NCBI GenBank assembly: GCA_016290215.1
Contig: JAEETH010000021.1
Coordinates: 1 to 48,818, forward strand
Origin: Bacteroidales bacterium
Lineage (GTDB): Bacteria; Bacteroidota; Bacteroidia; Bacteroidales; F082
Reading direction: 5' to 3'
DNA length: 48,818 bases
How positions within the stretch are numbered: position 1 is the first letter of the stretch; each line of letters starts with the position of its first letter. The notes under the pieces are model-generated. The model was not told the DNA's origin and did no database searches. It was given only the letters and a program-made list of their open reading frames with translations. A program made the translations under genes and the position numbers. Shown here one piece after another: positions 17,967-24,261 of the stretch.

Positions 17967-17974
17967 TATTTTTG
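17967..17974 (+). promoter_or_regulatory. -7 promoter box for the M48 lipoprotein
   Basis: TATTTTTG followed by CAG, an exact TAnnTTTG box, divergent from the SPFH promoter. The leader to ATG 18047 is about 65 nt and holds a short direct repeat (AAGTCCTAAGTCCTAAGTC). Confidence 0.65.
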
Positions 17975-18046
17975 CAGAGATATAAGGAAAAATGTCCTGA
18001 AGTCCTAAGTCCTAAGTCTCAAGTCAATAATTAAAACTTATTCAAT

Positions 18047-18919
18047 ATGAAGAAATTAGCATTATTTGGAGCTTTGGTCGTGATGATGATGACCAGTTGC
18101 TCAACGATGAAAATCGTAGACCAAAACGCCGCTGTGAATGCTGGAGCAGCTGCTATGCAGGCCTTGACCATCAGTGACGCACAAGTGGCGCAGCTGTGCA
18201 GCCAATACATGGTGGAAACCGATGGACAGAATACCATTTTGCCTGCCGACAACAGCTACACACAGCGTCTTAACCGCATCATGGCGCGTTTCCACAACAT
18301 CAGCAAATTGAACCTGAATTACAAGGTCTATCAATCAAACACGGTCAATGCCTTTGCCAGTGGCGACGGCAGTGTGCGCGTCTACACCGGCTTGATGGAT
18401 GCCATGAACGACGACGAGGTGTTTGCCGTCATCGGCCATGAGTTGGGCCACCTTATTAATAAAGATGTCCGCGATGCCTACCGTGCCGCTTATCTCGTTG
18501 TAGCTGCCCGTTACGGTATTGCAGCAGTCAACACCACCGCTGGAGCGTTGTCGACGGGCTTCCTCGGCGACCTTGGTCAGGAATTAGCCAGTCGCGCCTA
18601 TTCGCGTCGCCAAGAGACCCAAGCCGACGAGACTGCTTTCCAATTCTGCGTACAAAACGGCGTTGACCCCTACGCCATGTATCACGCGCTCAATGTGTTG
18701 ATTTCGCTGAGCGGGCAAAACACACAACAAGGCAAGTTGGCGGAGCTGCTCTCCACGCACCCCGACACCCACAAACGCGCCGCCCACGTCAAGGAAATGT
18801 GTGAGGCAGCCGGTTACAAGATGACGACACCTGCTCCTGTCAACCAAGGCACTTCCAATGGTAGTGGCACCAATACAAGCGGCAGTGGTGGAAAGAAGCT
18901 GAAGATGGGAAAGAATTGA
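18047..18919 (+). CDS. M48 family metalloprotease lipoprotein
   Basis: 290 residues. The signal peptide MKKLALFGALVVMMMTSC ends in a lipobox, so Cys18 is probably lipidated. The zinc site HELGH lies at about residues 131-135 within DDEVFAVIGHELGHLINKDV, and the third ligand is the Glu in RRQETQADETAFQFC. The Gly/Ser-rich C-terminus (GSGTNTSGSGGKKLKMGKN) looks disordered. The order (VYTGLMDAMNDDE, HELGH, ETQAD) matches the periplasmic LoiP/YcaL group of M48 proteases, which handle envelope protein quality control. It has its own promoter and ends at a bidirectional terminator shared with the convergent murL-murD gene. Confidence 0.88.
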   Translation: MKKLALFGALVVMMMTSCSTMKIVDQNAAVNAGAAAMQALTISDAQVAQLCSQYMVETDGQNTILPADNSYTQRLNRIMARFHNISKLNLNYKVYQSNTVNAFASGDGSVRVYTGLMDAMNDDEVFAVIGHELGHLINKDVRDAYRAAYLVVAARYGIAAVNTTAGALSTGFLGDLGQELASRAYSRRQETQADETAFQFCVQNGVDPYAMYHALNVLISLSGQNTQQGKLAELLSTHPDTHKRAAHVKEMCEAAGYKMTTPAPVNQGTSNGSGTNTSGSGGKKLKMGKN

Positions 18920-18936
18920 TTTTCCCCAATTTACCA

Positions 18937-18972
18937 ACAAAAAAAAGACGAGTTCACTCGTCTTTTTTTGTT
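18937..18972. terminator. Bidirectional terminator between M48 protease and murL-murD
   Basis: Stem AAAAAGACGAG / CTCGTCTTTTT with a TTCA tetraloop. On the minus strand it overlaps the end of murL-murD: the stem encodes the last residues KKDE and the loop contains the TGA stop. Confidence 0.85.
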
Positions 18973-21881
18973 ATAGCAAACTGCTCTGCCAAAGCCTTGA
19001 ACTTTCGCCCGCGCTCTTCAAAGTTTTTGTATTGGTCATAACTGGAGGCCGCTGGCGAGAGCAGGCAAACATCGCCGGGCTTGACGTGGGAGGCAATGTA
19101 GGCGAAGGCTTCTTCCATTGAAGAATAATAGAACAAGGTCGGCCCTTCGACAAGCTCAGGGACCTGAATTTCTGACTGCCGCTTTGCGTCATTGCGAGGA
19201 ACGAAGCAATCCAGTTGAGTTGGCCCTTCGACGGGCTCAGGGACCTTGGTTTTACAGGTCGCTGAGCCTGTCGAAGCGCTGTCTATCAAGGACATCATCC
19301 TCTCCCCTGCTTTTCCCGTAAATAAAAGGTAGGGAACAGGATGTGCTTTCAGATACTCCGCCAAAGGCTGGTAGTCAATGCCACGGTCGAAGCCGCCGAG
19401 CAACAAGAAATCCACCCGACCTAAGGCTTCACAAGCTGAAATGGCCGCTTGTGGGATGGTGGAAATGCTGTCGTTGACGAAAGCCACGCCATCGAAGGTG
19501 CCGACGGGTTCCAAACGATGTTCCAAAGGCCTGAAAGTGTATAGATAGGGTATTAATTCATGGTAATCCACGCCGTAGGCATCACAAGCCAGCAGTGCAG
19601 CCTTGACATTCAAAAAGTTGTGTTCGCCTTTTAACGGCAATGCCGTGCGGTCGATAAAGCCATCTAAATCGTTTAGCGAGAACACCTTAGATTGCTTCAC
19701 TTCGTTCACAATGACGCTATGCGCGTCGTGGAGCAAAGTCTCGTGGATGACAGCGATGTCGTCCTCACCCATGAAACGCAAAAGATTGAGTTTGGCTGCT
19801 TTGTATCGCTCCATTGTGCCGAAGTGGTCAAGATGTTCCTCAAACACATTGAGCAGCACACCTACATGCGGACTGTTATGCACATACTCCAACTGATGGG
19901 CAGAGAGTTCATATACCACAATGGAATCGGGCTTGATGTCTTCCATCACATCGAAACAAGGAATGCCGATGTTGCCCGTAAGAATGGCATCGCGCCCCGA
20001 AGATTTCAGCAGATGATAAATCAGGCTCGTAGTTGTGCTCTTGCCTTTGGTGCCCGAAATGCCGATGGTTTGCTCGTGAAACTGGCTGAGAAACAGGTCG
20101 GTCTGCGAGGTTATCTCCACCCCTTTCGTGTCGAAATCTATCAACGAAATGCCAGGAGTCTTGATGACGATGTCATAGTCGTACATGGCCTCAAGATAGC
20201 CTGGGCCAAAATATTGCACAGCCTCCATCTCATTTTTATCAGCAACGGCCACATCAGCATCAGGCAGGTATTTGTTCAGAAAAGCCAATGTCGACCTGCC
20301 CTCCCTGCCAAAGCCAAGGATAAGGATGCGCTTGCCGCGTAAACGATTCAGGATTTTGTCTAATCGATTGTCCATGTCATTCCTATCAAGGGTTGAGGGA
20401 CGGAAGGAATCTATAGGCTGTCGATTAGACAATGCATTTTTTAGGATTCGCTCAAACTTCTCAGGCAAGAAATGATTGGTGTTGAAACGGTTTAGAATCT
20501 CTTCTACGGTCGGCCCTTCGACGGGCTCAGGGACCTTAATTTCTGACTGCCGCTTTGCGTCATTGCGAGGAACGAAGCAATCCAGATGATTCGGCCCTTC
20601 GACCCTTCGAGGGGCCTCAGGGACCGCAGGCTCAGGGACCTCGGTTGTTGCAGTAAGACAGGCTCTTACTTCTTCCACAGTGCCCACACATTCAAAAGGC
20701 TTCACTGGCGCGGTGCCATTCAATTCCTCTAAAATAGGTTGCAAACTTGTATCAGCCATCAAGTCCTTACCGAAAATAGCCGTCAGCTTCTCCCGTGAAA
20801 GGAAAGGCGACAGGATAATCCATGTAAACAAGCACTTGGGGCAATGGCCGCACCACGAGTCGGTTTTGCTGCCCACATTGCAGCTACGGAACACGGGGTG
20901 ATAAGCCTCACATTGGGAGAATAATTTTGCAATCTGCAACTCGCTCAAGGGGCGCAAAAAACTGAAATACTGCACTTCGTCGCTTAGGTTCTCTGCAACA
21001 TAGCTTCTGAAATCGCGCTCAAACTCAATGGATTTGCTGTATTGGTGATTAATGTTTGTCCCTGGCACCGTCGACTCGTTGGCACTGTTTTCATTCGACA
21101 AAGCAATGTATTTCGAGCGGCTACCGAAGGCCACCAAGATGCTGATAAACGCCAGCAAGGCCGAGAAAGGCGTATGACCATTCAAATAGCCTTCCGCATT
21201 GAGTTTCAACATGGTCGGGTCGAGGGTGCGATTGACGACGATAAATTCATCATCCTTGTAACCCGCTATTTTAACACAGTTTAAAGTCGCTCCACGAGGA
21301 TTCACAATCATCGGAATGACAGGCATCTCGTTGCGCAGACATTCCATCGTGACAACAGAGTCTTTGCCCCCCCCTATGGGAACTAAAGTGCGTTCTTCAA
21401 ACTTGACGCTGCCCATAGATTCCATGCCATCGCACGTCCTTTGCTGGAATGACATGGGCAGCTGCGGTGACTCTATCTCCATCAAGTCGTCTTCCGAGAC
21501 CGTGATGCTATTTAAATAAAGAAACTCACCCAATCCATTGTAATACAATTTCTTCCAAAACATTTTTTGTTTTTCCGTCAAGGCAAACGGCTTCACCACC
21601 ACCCGCTTCGGACAAGCAATTTTCCAATAACTTACCAACTCGGTCATGCCGATTTGGAAAGCCAAGGCCTCCAATTGACCCTCAGGAATACTATCCCAAT
21701 CGAAAAAAAGCCTCGCAGGAATCTCCAAAGTGGGCCGAAAATAATAGCGGTCGTCAAGGTTGAAGTCGAAAGCCAAATGCAAAGCTCCGTTTTCCTTTTT
21801 CACGGTTTGCTTTTCGAAAACAAAGGTCGAAAACTCCTTGCGCAAGGCATCAAACTTGGATTGATTGTCGGTTCGTTTCAA
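18954..21881 (-). CDS. MurL-MurD fusion: UDP-MurNAc-L-Ala-L-Glu epimerase and glutamate ligase
   Basis: 975 residues, two enzymes in one chain. Residues 1-408 resemble MurL, the ATP-dependent epimerase described in Xanthomonas that turns the terminal L-Glu of UDP-MurNAc-L-Ala-L-Glu into D-Glu: PIGGGKDSVVTMECL (169-183), LSNENSANESTVPG (261-274), and a Cys cluster C334/C344/C347/C350 (SWCGHCPKC). Residues 504-975 are MurD: LGFGREGRS, P-loop GTKGKST (610-616), NVFEEHLDHF, LLGGFDRGIDY, LSPAASSYDQYKNFEERGRK. By analogy with MurD2, the ligase half should add L-Glu and the epimerase half correct it. R1/R2 repeats are translated in the linker (about 415-458), at about 721-731 (VIVNEVKQS) and in the C-terminal domain (about 868-915). 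The start codon appears to be TTG (stop codon upstream in frame, no nearby ATG), with a leader of about 17 nt. Confidence 0.85.
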   Translation of the reverse strand: MKRTDNQSKFDALRKEFSTFVFEKQTVKKENGALHLAFDFNLDDRYYFRPTLEIPARLFFDWDSIPEGQLEALAFQIGMTELVSYWKIACPKRVVVKPFALTEKQKMFWKKLYYNGLGEFLYLNSITVSEDDLMEIESPQLPMSFQQRTCDGMESMGSVKFEERTLVPIGGGKDSVVTMECLRNEMPVIPMIVNPRGATLNCVKIAGYKDDEFIVVNRTLDPTMLKLNAEGYLNGHTPFSALLAFISILVAFGSRSKYIALSNENSANESTVPGTNINHQYSKSIEFERDFRSYVAENLSDEVQYFSFLRPLSELQIAKLFSQCEAYHPVFRSCNVGSKTDSWCGHCPKCLFTWIILSPFLSREKLTAIFGKDLMADTSLQPILEELNGTAPVKPFECVGTVEEVRACLTATTEVPEPAVPEAPRRVEGPNHLDCFVPRNDAKRQSEIKVPEPVEGPTVEEILNRFNTNHFLPEKFERILKNALSNRQPIDSFRPSTLDRNDMDNRLDKILNRLRGKRILILGFGREGRSTLAFLNKYLPDADVAVADKNEMEAVQYFGPGYLEAMYDYDIVIKTPGISLIDFDTKGVEITSQTDLFLSQFHEQTIGISGTKGKSTTTSLIYHLLKSSGRDAILTGNIGIPCFDVMEDIKPDSIVVYELSAHQLEYVHNSPHVGVLLNVFEEHLDHFGTMERYKAAKLNLLRFMGEDDIAVIHETLLHDAHSVIVNEVKQSKVFSLNDLDGFIDRTALPLKGEHNFLNVKAALLACDAYGVDYHELIPYLYTFRPLEHRLEPVGTFDGVAFVNDSISTIPQAAISACEALGRVDFLLLGGFDRGIDYQPLAEYLKAHPVPYLLFTGKAGERMMSLIDSASTGSATCKTKVPEPVEGPTQLDCFVPRNDAKRQSEIQVPELVEGPTLFYYSSMEEAFAYIASHVKPGDVCLLSPAASSYDQYKNFEERGRKFKALAEQFAITKKDE
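19141..19280. repeat. R1-R2-R1-R1 repeat cluster inside murL-murD
   Basis: R1 at 19141-19164, R2 at about 19172-19214 (TTTGCGTCATTGCGAGGAAC then GAAGCAATCC), R1 at 19222-19245, and a partial reversed R1 at 19257-19280. All are in frame and translated as SASTGSAT, KVPEPVEGPT, QLDCFVPRNDAKRQSE and VPELVEGPT, inserted in the MurD C-terminal domain between LIDSA and the FYYSSMEEAF strand. Confidence 0.85.
19690..19717. repeat. Short R2-like repeat inside murL-murD
   Basis: GATTGCTTCACTTCGTTCAC AATGACGC resembles the R2 core in the other orientation. It is translated as SVIVNEVKQS in the MurD central domain, in an otherwise family-like stretch. Confidence 0.6.
20512..20624. repeat. R1-R2-R1 repeat cluster in the MurL-MurD linker
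   Basis: R1 at 20512-20535, R2 at about 20542-20585, then a rearranged R1 at 20592-20624 followed by another partial unit (CAGGCTCAGGGACC). The R1-R2 part is nearly identical to 19141-19214, including the spacer bases (TTTCTGACTGCCGC). Translated as EAPRRVEGP, HLDCFVPRNDAKRQSE and KVPEPVEGPT, it makes up about half of the linker between the two enzymes. Confidence 0.85.
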
Positions 21882-21902
21882 ATTGATTTCGTTTTAATGC
21901 CA

Positions 21903-21910
21903 CAAAATTA
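21903..21910 (-). promoter_or_regulatory. -7 promoter box for murL-murD
   Basis: Minus strand reads TAATTTTG. It leaves only about 17 nt before the TTG start codon at 21881. Confidence 0.55.
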
Positions 21911-21942
21911 CGAATTATGCCCCGAATATCGCCCAAAAATCC

Positions 21943-21950
21943 TACTTTTG
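21943..21950 (+). promoter_or_regulatory. -7 promoter box for yqgE, giving a near-leaderless mRNA
   Basis: TACTTTTG followed by CAGT and then the ATG at 21955. Transcription should begin within a few bases of the ATG, so the message would have little or no 5' leader. Confidence 0.6.
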
Positions 21951-21954
21951 CAGT

Positions 21955-22545
21955 ATGGATTTAGGAGAAAAGTTTGTCATAAGGAGCAATTCATTGGACC
22001 CGAAACAAGGTAACATCTTGATTTCAGAGCCTTTAATGAACGACTTCCATTTCGGGAGGTCGGTCATTCTGCTCATTGATCACATCGAATCCGAAGGCAG
22101 TTTCGGCATCATCATCAACAAACAGTTGAACGCTATTGTCAGCCAGATTGTCGACGATTTCCCCGATTTTGACGCGGCGGTATATCTCGGCGGTCCCTTG
22201 GCCGAAGGTCAGCTTTTCTTTATCCACACCTTGGGCGACCTCATTCCCGATTCTTCTCCCATCATCGACGGCTTGTACTGGGGCGGCGATGTGGAGACCC
22301 TCAAGACCCTAATCGCCACGGGCATTGCCAACGAGGAGAACACCCGCTTTTATTTGGGTTATTCGGGTTGGGATGCCGGACAATTGGTGAGCGAGTTGGT
22401 GCACAATTCATGGGCTATCAGCAATATCACCGTCGAACAATACCTCAACACACCACCTGAACACATGTGGTCGACTTTTGTCCAACAATTGGGCAAACCT
22501 TACGAAATGTGGAACCGTTTCCCGAAGAACTTTGCGGACAACTGA
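21955..22545 (+). CDS. YqgE/AlgH family protein
   Basis: 196 residues, the full length of the YqgE/AlgH family. Motifs: GNILISEPLMNDFHFGRSVI (the family's N-terminal strand pair), GSFGIIINKQLN, VYLGGPLAEGQLFFIH, LYWGGDVE and FYLGYSGWDAGQLVSEL. The biochemical role of the family is not settled; AlgH has been linked to regulation in Pseudomonas. The start MDLGEKF is kept because the conserved GNILISEP strand begins at residue 19. It is divergent from murL-murD, with only 73 nt between start codons, and convergent with the metallophosphoesterase gene, whose stop codon directly abuts its own. Confidence 0.93.
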   Translation: MDLGEKFVIRSNSLDPKQGNILISEPLMNDFHFGRSVILLIDHIESEGSFGIIINKQLNAIVSQIVDDFPDFDAAVYLGGPLAEGQLFFIHTLGDLIPDSSPIIDGLYWGGDVETLKTLIATGIANEENTRFYLGYSGWDAGQLVSELVHNSWAISNITVEQYLNTPPEHMWSTFVQQLGKPYEMWNRFPKNFADN

Positions 22546-23463
22546 TTATTCCATCTCTAATTCTTCATACGCATAACTCACCTTCTCCCCGACTGTCAGC
22601 ACCAAATAATTCGGTGTTTCTTCGTCGTCGTTGAGATTGTCAGTCATGAGGTACTGCACGCCGCCAAACTGACGCTGCTCACGCATGTGGAAGTGGCCCA
22701 TCAGCACAGCATCCACATTATGGTTGCTCATCATGTCCATGAAGGCATACTGCTCATCTTGTGGCAGATTGGCAGCTGGTGTAGTGGTGTAGTTGTATGA
22801 AGTGCGGAACAGCCAGTTGTGGCTGATAACAAAGCAATGGCGATAGTCCTTGCGGTGCGACAATTTCTCCTCCAGCCATTCCAATTGGCGCTTGCCATGC
22901 GTGCCGTTGCCCGAATCCAAGAAGATGAAGAGGTCTTGGAAGCCGCCAACGGTTTTCACCGTCACAGTGTAGGTCGAGGTATGGAAATGCTTTTTGAAGA
23001 AACCAGCGCAGTCGTAATAGATGTCATGGTTGCCGATGACGAGGAAACACGGATCGTTTTCCGACTGCGTTTCAGCATTGTATTGAAGCGCGGCTTCCGT
23101 CATGTTGAATCCTGCTTCCCCACTCTCGTTGACCATATCTCCGGCATGGATGGCAAACAAAGCTTCGGGGTCGTTGCGTTCAGCGGTGATGTATTTATAG
23201 AGACGGTCTTTTTCGCCCTGCGGCACGATGCTGTCGCGCTGGGAATAATGTGAGTCGGAGCAGGAGTAAACATGATACTCGTCAGGGGCATTCTCGATGA
23301 CGGGTTCACCGTTTTGAGCGTTGTAATCGAGCCAGTCGGCCACGCGTTGTTCCGTGTCGCTGCGGTTGATGACCATGCCAAGCATATCAAGACGGTTACA
23401 GCTCGTGGCGAAAAACACGGCTGCAATGATTAATATAAGGTGTAGCTTTTTCATGATGTTCAT
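22546..23463 (-). CDS. Metallophosphoesterase lipoprotein (calcineurin-like)
   Basis: 305 residues from ATG 23463; an alternative start at 23454 (MKKLHLILI) gives 302. The lipobox FFATSC marks a lipoprotein. Metal-binding motifs are in order: CSDSHYS (D-x-H), HAGDMVNE (GD), VIGNHDIYYD (GNHD), FVISHNW and LMGHFHMRE (GH-x-H). All expected ligands of the calcineurin-like fold are present, so it should be an active phosphoesterase or phosphatase facing the periplasm or cell surface; the substrate is unknown. Its ATG overlaps the stop of the upstream barrel gene (ATGA), which indicates translational coupling: the two form a two-gene operon. Confidence 0.87.
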   Translation of the reverse strand: MNIMKKLHLILIIAAVFFATSCNRLDMLGMVINRSDTEQRVADWLDYNAQNGEPVIENAPDEYHVYSCSDSHYSQRDSIVPQGEKDRLYKYITAERNDPEALFAIHAGDMVNESGEAGFNMTEAALQYNAETQSENDPCFLVIGNHDIYYDCAGFFKKHFHTSTYTVTVKTVGGFQDLFIFLDSGNGTHGKRQLEWLEEKLSHRKDYRHCFVISHNWLFRTSYNYTTTPAANLPQDEQYAFMDMMSNHNVDAVLMGHFHMREQRQFGGVQYLMTDNLNDDEETPNYLVLTVGEKVSYAYEELEME

Positions 23464-24158
23464 TTTTTAGGTTTCCAAATCAGTCCAACATTGCCAAACC
23501 AGCCGTTGTATTGTGCCGAAAGATTGAGCACACCGCTGGGATGCAGGCCAGCCTCGGCAGTCAAACGCAAACCATTGCCAAAGTCGTAATAGCCGTTCAC
23601 GCTATAGAAAAACAAGGTGACCCGCTCGATGACGAAGTCACGATAGTTGGCAATTCGCGCACCCAAATTCCAGGGATGCTCTTGGTCAAAAATATTGCCT
23701 TCCGCACAGAAAGTGACATTCATCGGTTCAAACACCACATCCATGCCACCGTTTTTGCGCAACGGGATCGGAGCCGTAAAACGATTCGTCAAACCCAACT
23801 GAAAGTTGAAATGCCGGTTGCGCCAACCCAAGTCAAGCAAAGCATTGAATTCCTGCAAGTTGTAGCTCGGAAACAGACGGTACAGATAGCGGTTCTCCAA
23901 ATAAAGTGTGCCGCATTTTGCCTTCAACAGGTTCACCTGATATTGAAGGTTCAAGGAATAACGACCTAAGGTTGTGGCTTGTATGCCCAACCCCATGTTA
24001 AAATTGTCGGCAAATTGATAATTGCCCATCAAAGCTAAGGAAGCGCTGCTACCCGATGTACGCGTGTAATCGTACTCGCCGTAAGTTCGCAAAGTCCACT
24101 GCGCCCTTGCGGTTACAGCACCTAACAAAAGTCCAATAATAATGATAATTCTCTTCAT
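23460..24158 (-). CDS. Outer-membrane beta-barrel protein
   Basis: 232 residues from the ATG at 24158 (MKRIIIIIGLLLGAVTARAQ signal peptide); the frame is open to 24182 but the extra 8 residues spoil the signal. The mature protein is a series of amphipathic strands with many aromatics (LRTYGEYDYTRTSG, YSLNLQYQVNLL, LYLENRYLYRLFPSYNLQ, HFNFQLGLTNRF) and ends in a strand GWFGNVGLIWKPKK. This is typical of small barrels of Bacteroidota; no specific family recognised. It is the first gene of an operon with the metallophosphoesterase and has a promoter at 24180-24187. Confidence 0.7.
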   Translation of the reverse strand: MKRIIIIIGLLLGAVTARAQWTLRTYGEYDYTRTSGSSASLALMGNYQFADNFNMGLGIQATTLGRYSLNLQYQVNLLKAKCGTLYLENRYLYRLFPSYNLQEFNALLDLGWRNRHFNFQLGLTNRFTAPIPLRKNGGMDVVFEPMNVTFCAEGNIFDQEHPWNLGARIANYRDFVIERVTLFFYSVNGYYDFGNGLRLTAEAGLHPSGVLNLSAQYNGWFGNVGLIWKPKK

Positions 24159-24179
24159 TGGTTTGGTTGAATTAAAGTG

Positions 24180-24187
24180 CAAAATTA
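24180..24187 (-). promoter_or_regulatory. -7 promoter box for the barrel/phosphoesterase operon
   Basis: Minus strand reads TAATTTTG then CAC, about 22 nt before the ATG at 24158. Confidence 0.55.
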
Positions 24188-24231
24188 GTGAAAAGTCAAA
24201 TGCAATAACGAGAAATAGACCTAAAAATCTC

Positions 24232-24239
24232 TATTTTTG
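24232..24239 (+). promoter_or_regulatory. -7 promoter box for the T9SS repeat protein
   Basis: TATTTTTG followed by CAACC, about 23 nt before the ATG at 24262. It rules out the longer open frame starting at 24142. Confidence 0.65.
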
Positions 24240-24261
24240 CAACCAACAAATAACAATAAAA

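Noticed and set aside
18001-18030. Short AAGTCCT repeats as a regulatory array
   Set aside because: Only two to three imperfect units in a leader; too little to claim a function.
19141-20624. R1/R2 clusters as a CRISPR array
   Set aside because: Units are few, irregularly spaced, mixed in orientation and inside a protein gene; no cas genes are present.
24142-24261. Upstream extension of the T9SS protein to the first ATG
   Set aside because: It would run through the promoter box at 24232 and put 40 residues before a normal signal peptide.
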